From Parietaria judaica (lineage: Eukaryota; Streptophyta; Magnoliopsida; Rosales; Urticaceae): a DNA stretch of 64,000 nt. Below the pieces are notes generated by a model. The model worked only from the letters and a program-made list of their open reading frames with translations, was not told the origin of the DNA and made no database searches. Shown here in pieces: positions 1 to 13,068 of the stretch. How positions within the stretch are numbered: the first letter of the stretch is position 1; each line of letters starts with the position of its first letter. The stretch spans positions 5,549,501 through 5,613,500 of the forward strand of contig OX940870.1 in the NCBI GenBank assembly GCA_954871525.1, given 5' to 3'. The position numbers and the translations under genes were made by a program.

Positions 1-880
1 TACTTATTTATTAAAAATAACTAAATAAATTTGTGCTTCTTATAATCGACTTTCAAGAACTTTATAGATGTATCTCGGAACTTTATGTGCAATCTATTTG
101 GTGTTGTGATTTGTGAAACGTGTATAGTGTGTGACCAAATAAGGTAGTTGGTACATTATGCTGCAGCAAAAACAGGCATTTGGTGCCTCACTCCCCAAGA
201 GTGTTTTTGGACCTCTTATTTAAATAGAAATAAATATTGGTTGAGTAATTAGTATAAATATCCCCAGTCTTTGTATGTTTGTACAGTTTTCACCTTAAAC
301 TTTAAATTTTGACAGCAATACCTTTTATAGATCTCTAATTAAATAACACATTCTCCGTATATGTTACTAAGTGACCTTCTTTTAACTTGTCTTCAATATT
401 ATGACTTATTTTAATGAATAGTTATTAGAAATGCAATCAATGAATATAGTTATTCAAGAAATTAGAGTAATTTAATAAAATCGATGAAACCGCACTCAAA
501 CCAGTCATGTATATAATTTTTAACACGCTGGGGATGGTGTGCGCACTTCTTAAGAGTTTGCAAAATTCAAGGGGTAAATTGCACTAATATGCAAAGTTAA
601 GGGGCATTTTTGCAATGCCAATTACTCTTCCCTAAATCGACTGCAGGAATCAAAGAGCTTATCTCCTTCACTCTATGTTTCTAAAAATGCAAAGTAGAAA
701 ATCGAACACAACATGATCAAATTTTTAGTTGCAGCTCAACGAGCTTAAATCAATATAGTTTATAAAGCATGTTTAAAAGTCCATTCCTACGTTTTACTTG
801 GTTAGAGACCGTTTAAGTTTTTTGGAACACCATGGAAGTTTTTTGTTGAATGACTTGCCTAGGTCAGACTGAACTCAATC
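1..880. other. intergenic, no gene seen
   Basis: AT-rich sequence with no open frame or motif that I recognise. It holds short low-complexity stretches only. Confidence 0.5.
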
Positions 881-899
881 AACACTTCGAATACTGTAA

Positions 900-1290
900 C
901 GAGACACTAATTAACTTCTGTCTAACTCAATCTGGACGGAGAGAGGTTTCCCCGTGGTCAATTATGAGAATTTCATATGCGTTCGGTAATCCATTAAAGA
1001 TCGTACCCGACATTCCAAGAGAATTCCAGATCTGAGCATAACTAGAGCAAAGAGCCATGAAATAAGAATTTGATCATGCCTTTTCCAGGTACGAAATTCC
1101 GGTTTCAGCTCCGACTTCACCGGATCTAAGTCCAGAGTGATGAACTTGAAGATCATGGCCACTGATCATGGCGGCGATTTGTTGGCGCCAAAGAAGGGAG
1201 TTTGTATTGGACAGTTTAAAGGAAAGAGGACGTCTGAAATCGATTGGACCGTTCTTCTCCATTGCAGAGGAACGAATCAAGAACGATCGC
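900..1290 (-). pseudogene. decayed Ty1/copia gag fragment
   Basis: On the minus strand three short frames carry pieces that resemble the N-terminal half of plant copia gag proteins. One frame (about 1280-1100) has the LLWRQQIAAMISGHDLQ motif, like the usual NYLLWKQQ...IRGH box. The next (about 1090-1000) has WKRHDQILISWLF, like the W.RQDQLLLSWL box. A third (about 1010-920) has FNGLPNAYE, like the LNGLP.EYE box. They lie in the expected order but in different frames with stops, so this is a dead fragment. No LTRs, protease or polymerase were found next to it. The identification rests on motif memory, not a search. Confidence 0.55.
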
Positions 1291-1821
1291 GGAGTTCAGG
1301 ATCGGGCATACGATGCGGAAGCAGAGAAAAATTAAACAGTGAACAAAACTAACTTAACAGTCTCTAATAAACCTTGTTTCCAAGAAAAGATACAATGTGC
1401 ATACCCTTTAAAATCCTTGAATTTTCTCGGGAAAGTTAACTGAATCTTTCCATCCAAACACATTAAATATAATTCCCTTTCACTTGAGCTCTCAACAAAA
1501 TTCACCAAGGAATCAATTAACGAATAAATGAATATTCTATACAAAATTCCGACCAAAACAATGGGTTTGTTGCTACAAGAATATCAAGATATTTAAGCAA
1601 CTCCATTATCCCATTTCTCTTCTAATCTATCTGTAATACAAGATTCTACAAAAAAGAGAGAGAGAAAAAAAAAGACTTAACATCTCAAAGCGGCTGTAAT
1701 TCACGATTAAATCCCACTTGTGACAGTGAACAGCCTCGTCGCTCTAAGAATGTAATGCTTAAAGATGTACAAGTTAAAACGTACCGATTTTTCCCAAAAT
1801 GCGTCGTCGGAATTGCTTAAG
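1291..1821. other. 3' flank of the DUF630/632 gene
   Basis: AT-rich non-coding DNA lying downstream of the minus-strand stop codon at 1822. It probably includes the 3' UTR. No polyadenylation site can be placed with confidence. Confidence 0.5.
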
Positions 1822-4800
1822 TTATAGGCTCGGAAGCCTGACTTGCTCATGGGCTTTGAGAGCCTCCGAAGTGAAGGTACCCAATGCCTCCAAGATTGGA
1901 GTCAATCCCACCTGCAAGCTGTTCGAAGAGACGTCGTTTACCAATTTGATAGCATCGTTGTGCCGAGCGCTCTCTTCCGCTAACTTATGTCTCATCGAAT
2001 CCAAATCCACCTTGAGATCATCTAGCGGAGAGATTCCGCTCCCGGAAGGAACTCTGGAAATGACGGTTCTGTCCGAGGAAGCATCAGTTTCCTGCTTCAG
2101 CTTCCCTCTCTCAGCCCGGAGCTGTCTCAGCCGCTTTTCGAAGTCCTTCGATAGATATTCTGTTTTTACCCTCCGACGTTGTTCCTCGTCTTGTCGTTCT
2201 GATATCACGTGAAGTGTCGCGGCGAAATTGCTGATAGCATTTTCCACCCTAGTTTGGGATATTCTCTCCATGGCTTGGAACCAGTCGTTGCAGATAACGA
2301 ATATGGGTGGGGCTCCGATCCGACCCGGGGAGAACGGGGCGACCCCGTCGTCAGTCTCTTCCTGTTCTTCGAGGATACACCTCGAAAGCCATTCGTGGAG
2401 CGATTCCACGTAGGATTTCTGGGTGTGGACCCATTTGTTAAAGGAACTACACCATTTTAGAAGCTCCATCTTGAGTTCGAACGTCGCTTTTAAGCCTGTA
2501 TCTCTGCGAAATCCGCCATTTCCCCAAAGTTTTCGCATTTTGCTCTCCATGATTGCCTGGAACTGTTTCTGGTGACATTTGAGCATGGACTTCCACATTC
2601 TTATCAATCTACAGATTGAAAGACATTGAATATATTTATTGAAAGGAAAATAATTGAGAAACATGAACTGGTATAGTGATGTGATAAATATATAAACGGA
2701 ATAGGTTATGTGAGCATATAGTACTAGAAATTTAAATAAGAATAAAAAAATATCACACCATTTCAAATGTAGCAAGCCTTAACTAGAACAAATATACTTT
2801 TAACAAAACTAAAACCAAGAGCAAGACCATATCGGATGATTGCAAATAATATCGAGGTAACGGAGTAATTAGCAAAATTTTCAGCAATTCAAGATATAAG
2901 CCAGTGGGGCAGGATTGAAAAAGAGATAGCGTGTGAAAAGACGATGACTATGCAGATTTTATTTAAACATTATGGAATAGACAGTAATTACCCGTAAATT
3001 AAATCGGTGACTTGAGGCAGCAATTCCTCATCCCTCAACTTGTGTATCCTACTTGCAATGGTATCTACAGCTTTGATGCAAACATTGATTTTAGTCAGCA
3101 GTTTTCTTACCGAAGCCTCGGTAGCTTCAATCTTGCTCGACTCAGCTCCATGTTCATCTAGGTATTTTAGTCGATTGCATGTCTTCTCATACAGTACTCG
3201 TAGCCTTTCTTCATCCTGGAAACACGAGAAATTGACAACCGATTTAAGAAAAATTCAACAAGTAAAAAGTATTTAAAATCAATAGATGTAATGAACTAAT
3301 GATGTCAGCACGGAATAAGTTTATCAATCTTTTGAGTTCGATTGATTCGGAATATAAGAACAAAGTCGTCTGTTCGGTTAATTTTCATACCTTAACTTCC
3401 TTATAAAGTTTCTTCTCCCATGCATAAAGTTTCTCCAAAGTTAAAGAAAGTTTAAGAGACTTCAGCTTAGATTCCTTTCCCGAATCACCGTATTCTTTTG
3501 CCATTTTCTTACTTCTCGGTGATAATCGTACTGAAGGCTCCGATGGAGGAGAGTGAGAAGATAACATGAATGGTGCGATGAGGTAAAGAATTCGGGAAAA
3601 GATCACTGCAAAAAGAGACACAAGCTTCAGTAAGTCATCTAGCTTAGTGCTAATTTACAGAGAGACCCATATTCTCCAGTAGAGAATGTACCTTTAATTG
3701 CATTGGTTTTGGGCTGATATGGTAAATTTGCCACTTCTAGCAAGACTGCCACTTCTAACCCGTAACTAGATGCGGCCTCGAAGTCATCCCTGATCTCGTT
3801 GACGACTTCTTGAAGGTCTCGGGTACGATGAATGGTCAACGTTGGCAGGCTACTCCGCTTGGAAGATTCAACCTCCATATTTGACCCCTCGTCGAGTTCA
3901 AAACTCACCCCTTTTTTCCTTGAAGTGGAAGACTCTTCTACGGGGCTTTTCGTCACGCTGGTATCGATGGTATCGATAGTGCCGGAACTACTCTTGATTT
4001 CTGATTCATGCGAATCTGGACTCTCGGTTCTTCGGAACTTCACCTGCTTTGAGCTTCCCTCGCTGCTGTGCTGTTGCTTGTGTGCAGACTTGGAAGTCCC
4101 TTCTCCTGAATTCACGTTCCTCTTCTCAGCATCCTGATATCCATTGACCTTCTTCCTGGCTTTGACCCTCAAGGCCTCAAGATCTGTCTCGTCCTCCAAA
4201 TCGGGAATTCCCTCTCTCTCCCTCACTTCTTTGGAATCTGGGCTACTCGTGTTTGATCCATACCCATATCTACCCCCTAGATTATTATGTTCGTAAATGC
4301 CATTGTCATAAGTCTCGAAGAAATTGAGGAAATCCCAGGTCGACACCTTCGGCGGTGAAGGCGGCGCTTGTGGGGGATCAGGCAAACCCCGCCGCTCGCT
4401 TTGCTGCGGCGAGCCCATTGGCATCGAGAACCCGAAGAATCCGTTGCCACCGCCACCATTACCGTCATTATACTGAGAGAAATTAGAGTAGCCATAGCCT
4501 CCATTAACGGAATATCTACCGTTGCCAGGCTCCTCGTACACCATCGACTGCATCGGAGTCTCCCCTCTCTTCGCGTAGTACATGTAGGACGTCGAAGTCA
4601 CTTCCGGGGGCATCGGAGAACCCCAATATCCTGAATTGTAGTAGCTCGGCGTGGGAGGAGGATAGTGATCCGGATTCGGGTAGTAATTCGGATTCGGGTA
4701 TGGATAATACTCTTCCCCTTTGAGGTTATCGTCGACGTGTATGTGCCCGGAACCAGAACCCTGTTCCGAATCCGACCCAGAGACAGACGACAGGTGCAAA

Positions 4801-5165
4801 TGCGAATCCTCGAGGCCCTCTTCTTCCGGGGAATGGAAATGCAAATGCGAATTCGAAATCGAATCCAAAGAGGAAGGCGATTTCTTACCGACTTCCGGCT
4901 TGGCACGCCTCCCCGGCTTCCCTTCGTCGGACGGCAATGTGAGGACCGGCGAGACGGGAGCAGAGGGCTCAGCGGCATGAAGCACGAGCTCTTCCTCGGA
5001 GAACCTGCGCAGCGCGTCGCCAATGTCTCGAAGGGACTGGAAGTAGGAAATGTGCGCGGCGGCGAGGGCGTAGCGGCGATCCGAGGCCGCCCTGATGTGA
5101 TCTCTGCGCTCTCTGCACAGAGTCACCAACGGCAGGTCGTCGACCTTGGAGCTTCCACAGCCCAT
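1822..5165 (-). CDS. DUF630/DUF632 protein (NRG2 / REL2-like, 'bZIP-like')
   Basis: Four exons on the minus strand (5165-3692, 3605-3391, 3215-2992, 2608-1822) sum to 2700 nt, giving 899 residues. The start was chosen at MGCGSSK because Gly2 and Cys3 form an N-myristoylation/palmitoylation signal typical of the family; an upstream in-frame Met seven codons earlier would lose it. Residues 1-60 are the DUF630 domain (LCRERRDHIRAASDRRYALA). The middle is low-complexity, rich in Pro, Ser, Tyr and Gly, with a PPSPPKVSTWDFLNFFETY box. From about residue 470 comes DUF632, with LYAWEKKLYKEVK, the RLKYLDEHGAE segment and a coiled-coil C terminus. Arabidopsis NRG2 (nitrate signalling) and rice REL2 (leaf rolling) are members; membrane or nuclear roles are reported. 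The specific function here is inferred only at family level. Confidence 0.93.
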
Positions 5166-5889
5166 GATTCTCCTCCGCCACCGCAACGGCGATCGTCACC
5201 CCTCATGGCCGCCTCCTTCGCCTTCCCTGTCCCCACAAACCAATCATCATCAAACCACAAAGCTACAGATCCAAAGCCCAGTCCGAAACCTTATTCCCTA
5301 TATCCAGACAAGACGCATGCATGGAGCTCCGAGAAAACGAAAAGAGAGTCTCCGAGTGACAAGAATGGGGGATTCGAGGAGCGTGCATGAAAATGAGCGA
5401 AGCTCGGGAGCGAATCTGACCGTTGAGATGGAGGCGAGCGAGTAATGGCCGTCCATGCACAGACAGAGACAGAGGAGAGAATCGAATCCAAGGCACAACT
5501 TCTTCGAGGTATGAATCTGAGGAGCAGGAATGACTGAATTGTTTATTCAAATCGAGAATAAAAAAAGCGTCGAAAAGCGTGAATCTACACAGATCTGATC
5601 TTCCATTGCGATTAACTTATTCATCCATGGAGAATCTCTCTCTCTCTCTCTCTGTGTTCTTGGTGTGTAGTGGTTGAGTTTGGCTGGGAAATGGAGGGGG
5701 TTTCTGAGGGGTTTGATTATTCGATTCTCTGCAACTCTCTCTCTCTCTCTCTCTCTCTCCTCTGTTTCTCTCTCTACACTGTTTCGTCGAAGAAGAAGAA
5801 GTGCGCGCCAAAGCCGGACTGGTCATCATTATTTTCACCGTTTCACCATCTTCGTGCTTGATCTGTATTTTTACTAATATGCCCTTCAA
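5166..5889 (-). promoter_or_regulatory. 5' UTR/promoter flank with CT microsatellites
   Basis: Upstream of the DUF630/632 start codon are two CT-dinucleotide runs, at about 5637-5654 and 5736-5760 on the plus strand (GA on the coding strand). Such GA/CT runs are common near plant transcription starts. Several short frames in this stretch are low-complexity and not credible genes. Confidence 0.4.
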
Positions 5890-6452
5890 ATATACAAAAC
5901 AAAATTAGACTCAATAGGAAATAAGTATTTAATATCTCTATTTTTATGATAATATATAATTAATATATTTTTTTAATGAGTTCACACTATTTATTATTTT
6001 GTTATTTTTAAAATTGTCTGCTCACTGTTAATTGAATAAAAATTTAAATATGTCATTAAATTATTTTACATGTGGCATTTCTAAAAGTTTTTTTTTTTTG
6101 GCTCTTGACAATAAGTTAAAAAAGTTAAGAGAGAAATAGGATAATTGATAAGGACAACTTCGCCTTTGAAAAAACAAATATCTTTTAGTCAAAGATGGTA
6201 AAAAATGAAATATGTGACACTTACATCTTATTAACTTTTTTTTTTTAAAAGCGTATAATGAGTAATAAAAATGAATTTGTGATACCTAATAAATTAAGTT
6301 ATGAATTGATATTAAATAAACATCAATTTAATAGTGCCTACTCATTTATAAATTATGGACTGATTTTTAAGATATTAATAATTTTGGTGATTATAAATAA
6401 TTGAAATTGAATAGATACTACTCATAAGTCATAAGTAAAGTTATAAATAAAT
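5890..6452. other. AT-rich intergenic
   Basis: Very AT-rich DNA with poly-T tracts. Nothing recognised. Confidence 0.5.
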
Positions 6453-6645
6453 GGGTTAATTGCAGCAAAAATACCCAACATTTGGTCAAATTCTCTGTTG
6501 TGTATACAACCTCCGTAAATGGCAGCAAAAGTACCCAAACTTGGCATTTGGGAGTTGACCGAAAAAGTTCACCTATGTGGCAATCACCCTTTGCCACGTG
6601 GCATGCCACATGGCACTTGGCCGCCACGTGGCATGCCACGTAATT
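6453..6645. mobile_element. Mutator-like terminal repeat remnant
   Basis: The stretch starts GGGTTAATTGCAGC and repeats the phrase 'GCAGCAAAA.TACCCAA' twice, then has several copies of the GCCACGTGGCATGCCAC motif. The layout resembles the end of the complete Mutator-like element at 31023. No matching inverted end or target duplication was found, so only one end seems to remain. Confidence 0.35.
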
Positions 6646-9109
6646 ATTATTTTTAAATAATTTAAAAAAAAAATATTTTAAAAAAATTATTTTTAAACAA
6701 AATTATTTTTTATTTTTTATTTTTAATAAAAATATTTTTCCAATAATAACAAATAATGAATATTTAAATATAAATATTCATTATTGGTTATAATTATTTA
6801 TTTTTAAAAAAGTGGGTAGAACGAAATAAAAACCACCGCTCACGGTTCACTTGAACTCCGTTTCCGATCCGGTTCAAGCGTCGAATAAAATTGTTTAATA
6901 ATAATAATAATAATAATAACTAATAAACACATCAAAATTGTTTAAAAAGTCAAGACATAATTAAATACACACCACTTATTGAAAAACAAAAAATAGTAGT
7001 CATATTTATATTTAACAAAAACTGAAGGTTAATGAGATTGATCATTCGCAAATTTGTAATCCTCTCGAAGCTAATCACTTGGTTTTTATAGTGTAATTTA
7101 ATATAATTTATTAACAATCTGTTTTATTATAAGAAAACATAGTTAGTGACATTCTATTAGCTCAGAAGATGAACGCACAACTTTTGCAAGACTCCAACAA
7201 ATAACAAAAAGTGGTTGGTTTTGTAATATTAGCATATCTAAGAACTCGTCTTGAATCTTCTAATTGCTTGCAATAACAAGTTGCTCAAAGTCAAATGACT
7301 TAAAATTAATGAGAAAACAATAAGTCAATAAACACGGGCATTCCCTCCATTTTTTAATAATAAAGATAAAAATCTATATATTATAGTCAGCTGCGAAGGC
7401 GGATATATATTTTTATGTAATGAAAAACTATACAAGAGGAAGTTTGTCTAGTTTTTATTCAAAATAAGAAGAAATTTAATTTTAATATTTTTATTATTTG
7501 AGGTTCTTCCTCCTTTTTTTTTTTTTATAAAATTCGATAATAATAAATAGAGTTTTTTTTTTTTAGTGAAGTTTAATAGAGTTACTTGCCGATGCAGTTG
7601 GAGTTGACTATAACTTATATATGTTTTAGAGTTTTTTCTTTCTTTTTCCTTTCAGGTAAATACAAAACAAAGCATGCAAGAGCAGGAGGGCATTCTATTT
7701 GAACTTGTAAACAAATTAAAAGACTTTCAAGTTTCAATTATATATATATATATATATATATCATATACTAGTTTTCGTAGTCTATTTTTAAGTATTAAAC
7801 ATTTATATGAGAATATTCAAACCAAAAGTCATATTTCCCAGTTCCCACCACCAAAAATATATATGTACTCGGCCGGTGGAGCTCGTCAATATTCAATAAT
7901 TGTATATTGATATTATTGTCAATTTAAATATCAATAAGTAAATAAATATAAATATAAATTCATACAAAAATCCAGTGGTAAGTAATGGGCTCGTTTGATA
8001 AAATTTAATTTTTAAAAAAATTATTATTTTTAGTTTCAGTTTAAGAAAAAAAAGTATTTTTTTAAACCGACGTGTGTTTGGTAAACTATTCATAAAACAA
8101 TTATTGTTGGTAACAAAACTGATTTAGCGTTTGGTCAAAAATATTATTTAGGCTAAAAAGACTCAAATGGACAAAAAACCATATTTTTGTTTTTAGAAAA
8201 AATTAAAAGCTACAAATCATAGTTTTTACGACTCGTGTAAAAAAATCTAAAATCACTTATGGATTTTTTTGTACAAATAATTTTACCATACACCTACAAA
8301 ACAATGTAGTTTATTTTAATAACCAAAACAGAACACTTTAAGCCGAACTAGACGCACTCAATATCGGAGGTTAAATACGTAAATTTAAGATAAATTTTGA
8401 ATTATTTTTATGGAATATGAGTTTTGCCCTTCTAATTGGTACATAATAAATTATACACTCTTAATCAAATGATGTTTACACATAGTTGTTTACTTGTTGC
8501 TAGTTTTTGGCGTCAACGTCATAACCTTTTCTTGCAAATCTTTGGATAGTTAGTTAGGTTTTTTTTTTTTAACAATTAACGAGACACAAGGTTGTTTCTG
8601 TTTTTTTTTTTTGCCATTAATTAAAGTTGAGTTAGGCAAATTCCGACCAGCTACTCAAGACAATGAAGACATAGAAGCAAGAAGAATCACAAAAATCAGA
8701 GAGATCTTAGGCCCACCAAGAAGGAAACCGACGACCAATTTTACACTTTCTATGACTAGCTCATCCGAATCCAGTGGACCCCAATTTGGGTGGGATTCAT
8801 ATCATACCCTTTTCATCACTTTCTTTATCTAGCTTATAACTTGTTTTATTATCTCATTAAGATTGAACATGATTTATTTATTGTCTTATTGTTTTCAACA
8901 TAGCAGACTAGTTGAAAACTTGAAATAATTAGGGGTGTGAAAAATGAAAATGTGGGTTTTGTTTGGGATATTTTTCGGAAGTGAGAAAATTAAGTCCTAC
9001 CTATAAAATTGGCCCAAAAATAGGTAGACAAAGACACATTTAAATCACTTATTAAAAGCATCGCGCCAAGCATTATATAAATTGTTTGAAGACCCAAAGA
9101 AGTTATTTA
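6646..9109. other. gene-free AT-rich region with microsatellites
   Basis: Contains (AAT)n at about 6898-6919, (TA)n at about 7739-7761 and many poly-T runs. A stretch at about 7985-8350 has the 'GTTTGATAAAATTT'-type composition of degraded MITEs but clear ends were not found. No gene is supported. Confidence 0.45.
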
Positions 9110-9640
9110 TAATTTCACATGGGCTCTCGGACCCTCCTATAAAAAAGAATTTCATTTCATTCAAACGGTAACTAATTCAAACGCTCTATGTAGCTATATA
9201 ACTCCGTTTTCTCTCTTATATTTATCCGGTTTAAATACCCGACTAGCGTCGTTACGGAGGAACTACCGAGAGAGAAGGCGTCGGAGGAATCCCCGACACT
9301 GAAAAGATAGAAGAATCGAGGTCCGAGCGGAGGCGCCGGAGGAATCTCCGACTCTTTAGATAGTCAGCTACAAAGAAGGTGTTGGAGGAAGGTCCGAGCA
9401 TCGACCAACCCCCTTCTTCACAATAAGCCACCGACTTGCCCAAGAAAACTCAGATACGTATCTACCAACGCCCAATTTGAACTTTGAAAGGACCCGATCC
9501 CAGTAAAATGGGTATGTAGGAAGTCTCGCTACAAGTGACGATGTGCGGCATCATATATTATCATCCCCCAACTCTCTAGAGACCAAGCTCCAGGCCCAAG
9601 AAAAGTCAACAAACGGTGATGGACCCGTCCTATTATCAAG
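9110..9640 (+). mobile_element. LTR remnant related to the 26.4-kb LTR element
   Basis: The block 'CACATGGGCTCTCGGACCCT', a TATAAAA box, then 'CATTCAAACGGTAACTAATTC' parallels the sequence at about 27073-27140 in the nested LTR element, base by base with scattered changes. It ends near an AAAAGTCAACA motif that also appears at 30405 in that element. This marks it as a degenerate second copy of the same LTR family, without coding sequence. Confidence 0.55.
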
Positions 9641-10159
9641 ACATGGACCGCAATAATTTTTATATCCAGTTTTAGGCATGGTTTTAAATCGCATTCAGAT
9701 TGAAAACGCTTTTTGAAAAGACGACATAGACATAGACATTATGTCGTTTTCCGATGAGGGGGCCATCGATCAACTCTAAGAGATAGCCGGATAGTGAAAC
9801 TTAAATAGTCTATTCTCACTAAGTCGTTTTTTCTATTTTTTTTTTTTTTTTTGCAAAATAGGCCACATAATGTATAAAAAAATAATTTCGAATTTATTTT
9901 TTAAGTTACTCTGTTTATTGTTGAATTATAACTATAATACAATTATAATTTTGAATTTATTTTGTAAGTTACACGGTTATATTAAGCTATAATTATTCTA
10001 ATATCGGATTATAATCATATAGCTACGATTATTTTTGTAGCGTCACTCGGTTTTAATATGCAAATATGGGTTACAATTATGATTTAAAACTATGCTTCTA
10101 AATATCAAAATCTAAAATTAAAATTTAGAAACGAATATAAAAATGCACCATATATATAG
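9641..10159. other. intergenic
   Basis: AT-rich non-coding DNA between an LTR remnant and the tRNA gene. No feature seen besides a run of T at about 9838-9852. Confidence 0.45.
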
Positions 10160-10232
10160 TGGAGGTGCGGGGAATCGAACCCCGTGCCTCTCGCATGCGA
10201 AGCGAGCGCTCTACCATATGAGCTACACCCCC
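10160..10232 (-). tRNA. tRNA-Ala (anticodon CGC)
   Basis: The reverse complement folds as a complete 73-nt cloverleaf. The acceptor stem pairs GGGGGTG with CACCTCC and keeps the G3:U70 wobble that is the alanine identity element. The D arm carries GCTC...GAGC, the anticodon loop TTCGCAT is closed by CTCGC/GCGAG and gives anticodon CGC (codon GCG), and the T arm is CGGGG-TTCGATT-CCCCG. There is no intron and CCA is not encoded, as expected for a nuclear gene. A short T run lies about 20 bases downstream. It stands alone among transposons. Confidence 0.96.
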
Positions 10233-10853
10233 ACAACTTTGATGACATTGGTTTCCCATATTATACAAATCATATTTTATATATATATTTGTTGTTATTA
10301 TTATATATAGAACACCATTGAACTATGAGCGCGAATGTTTCAATATAAAAATTGTAATTAAAAAAATGTGGGACCCATCTGACATAAATAACAGTGGAGT
10401 GAATGTGATGAATATCATCACATATTTGTCAGCAAAAATCATCTGAGGACGTGCTTCCAGTATTTTTAATTTAATAAGGTGGTCCCAAATTAAAATAACG
10501 TTATGCCTCGCCATTTATGAGCTTTAGATCCATTTTTAAAGCACAAAGAGTGCTTACCTAACTAGTACAATAATCATATGTGTCAGTCTTTTTTTTTTTT
10601 TGATAAATCAGTCTTCTCTTTTTATGTATATGTTAACTATCTACTTGATGTTTTTAATTTAATATAAAAGACATTGATTTTTTATTTATTTATTTTTAAC
10701 GTGCAGAGTGTTGCTTGTTTTAGATCTTACTCGTAGTTCAATTGTGTCTATAATTGAATTATAAATAGAGAGATTAGGATTTCATAAACCAATACTATAG
10801 TTTTTGATAAATCACGAATACATTATATGTTCTATATATTCTATACTCTCTAC
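10233..10853. other. intergenic
   Basis: AT-rich non-coding DNA; no gene or complete repeat recognised. Confidence 0.45.
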
Positions 10854-11398
10854 TAGGGCTGAAACTAGGTTAAAAAAACCCGGTTATTTCATTACCCGAA
10901 ACCCGAATATTCAGGTTTTGACTTTTCAAACTCGAACCCGGTTTTAAAAGAAAAATCCGGAAATCCGTGTTCGGGGTATTCACCCGATTTTTATTTGAAA
11001 ATTCGGATTTTAAACTCGTACACGGTTTTAACCCACTTTAAAAAAAAATTAAAGTAAAAACAATTATAAAGTCATTATACATAATATTACATAATCTTAA
11101 ATACACCAATCCAAACTTTGTACACATAGATGTAGTATTAATGTTAATTTATAAATATAATACTTAGTAAAAACAAGTTTATAAACATTATAAAAAAAAT
11201 TAAATATTTATAAATATTTATTTAAAAATCCGGGTTTCAGTAACCTACTAACCGGGTTTCGGGTTTTATAATTCAAAACCTGAAATCCGGAACCGGTTTA
11301 ATTCGGTTACGGGTTTTCAAAATTCGGTCTAGGTTTAACCCTATTTTAATTCGGTTTCGGTTAAAAACCCGCATTTGATGGTTTTATGCGCAAGCCTA
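10854..11398. mobile_element. hAT-type MITE with 8-bp target duplication
   Basis: The element is 545 bp, begins TAGGGCTG and ends CAAGCCTA, and is flanked on both sides by the perfect 8-bp duplication CTCTCTAC (10846-10853 and 11399-11406). The interior is rich in CCCGG/CCGGG and AACCCG phrases in both orientations. An 8-bp duplication and these ends fit non-autonomous hAT elements. It carries no coding sequence. Confidence 0.85.
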
Positions 11399-11448
11399 CT
11401 CTCTACTCTACAGATTATCACGATTAGTGTCATAGTGTCACTTCATTA

Positions 11449-12224
11449 TAGGAGTGTCAATTCAGGTTTTATATCGTATCCGTGTCGGGTCCATATGCGG
11501 AACAACCCCAAAGGGTATTGGAATTAGAACCCCCCCTCAACAACAAAAAAAAAAAAAAAAAAAATTGTTGACCTTTTTTAGTACTATTTTTTTAATTTTT
11601 TTTACAAGTAAACCCCTTTTATTTACACTAAAAATTTAAATCGCCCCCCCTGGAATTTAAATCCTAGTTCCGCCTATGGTCGGGTCTTAATCATTTTTTC
11701 TTAATCTAAACTCAGACATGTCATATTTATTAATTACGTTAAAAGATGAGACGCAACCCGCCTCATTTAAATATTGTGTTTATCGTGTCTACCAGTTTAG
11801 CCCATAAGAGATTCATATATTTTGAAATGATAAATTAATTCAATTTGTACTTATCACTGTTAAATTATCTAATTATATTTTTAAGATTTTGAAATATGCT
11901 AGCAATTTTTTATGTTCATCAGTTGTATGACGTAATTAATATAAAAAAAGAAAACATAAATGTCATACATAATAATTATTAAAATACTTTTTTTAGGGAT
12001 ATTAAAATACTTAATAACATATGTAAAATGTCTTTTTGCTCCTTAACTGTGTCTAATTATGTCTGATCATGTTATCGTGTTCGTGTCGTACTTACATGTT
12101 ATTTAGTCGTGTTGATCGTGTTCGACACGATTGGACTCAAATCCATTTATTATAGACCCAAACTCGTTAACATCACGTCGTAATATTTTCGTGCTTTGTC
12201 TCTGGCCCCAAATTACCACTCCTA
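11449..12224. mobile_element. hAT-type MITE, 776 bp
   Basis: Ends are TAGGAGTGTCAATT and its partner AAATTACCACTCCTA. Flanks CTTCATTA (11441-11448) and CTTCAATT (12225-12232) match at six of eight bases, a decayed target duplication. Phrases such as 'GTGTTCGACACGATTGGA' and 'CGTGTTCGTGTCGTACTTA' recur in the repeat at about 52600-52785, so this family has at least two copies here. A poly-A tract and AT-rich filler fill the middle. Confidence 0.75.
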
Positions 12225-13068
12225 CTTCAATTGTTTGCCATAATGAAAAATGTATTTTTGTGCTGAAACTAGATAGGCGTTATATGTTTCTAATATTGGC
12301 CAAATTTTATACAAAAATAAAAATATTGATATCGAGAATATTGATTTTGAATTTTTTTAGTCACTACAAAATTTAATTTATGCCACTATTAAGCCTTTAA
12401 AATATTAAAATTCGCATACTGGTGAGTTTGGAAAATAGCAATTTAAAATTGATCAAATATTATATAAAAATTATGAGTAGATGATTCAACTAAAAACTGT
12501 TGACGTGGTTTCGCACGTCAATGGTCACGTGAGTAGTGAATGGGATTTTAATTTGAAGATGCTAAGATTTTGTGGATCCTGACATCCGCGTCGTCAATAC
12601 TTCAGACGATGACACACGAATAAAAAGCAAGAGAATAAAACAACAAAAAACACCAGAGTTTTTTAGAGAGGTTCGTCTCAGTGCGGTAGTTGACTACGTC
12701 CTCTGTATGTTTATTGCTTTGAAAGGGATGATCGATCGGAACCACAAGTCAATTCCTGATCAATCTAAAGATAAAAACACTATGAAGATACGAATTCTCA
12801 CAGACTCTTTTTCTCTCAAAGTGGATGCTTGCGTGCGTGTAAATGGGTTGTCTTCTTGCTTTTATAGGCGTCTGGTTTTTGCCCGTTGGAAGTGTACGTT
12901 GGTGGTGGCTCCGAGTATAATGCCCAATAATCTCATGAGCAAGTTTACGTAAACACATAATTTTTTAGCCTAATTGCATGTTTCTATATTTTTGGGTATC
13001 ATCGAAATAATTTACATGCAATATTAGCAAAAGGGTGTGCTAAAAATAACTCTTGATGATTAACCATA
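12225..13068. other. non-coding, possible LTR debris
   Basis: The part 12470-12960 has phrases such as 'GAGAGGTTCGTCTCAGTGCGG' resembling LTR sequence (the ORF inside it matches nothing I know). No ends, duplication or coding domain could be defined. Confidence 0.3.

Noticed and set aside
4598..5390. Long Arg/Ser-rich frames on both strands over the DUF630/632 first exon
   Set aside because: Explained by the base composition of the low-complexity coding exon on the minus strand; no conserved motif.
5617..5889. 90-residue Arg/Glu-repeat frame upstream of the DUF630/632 gene
   Set aside because: Arises from translation of the CT/GA microsatellite in the 5' flank.
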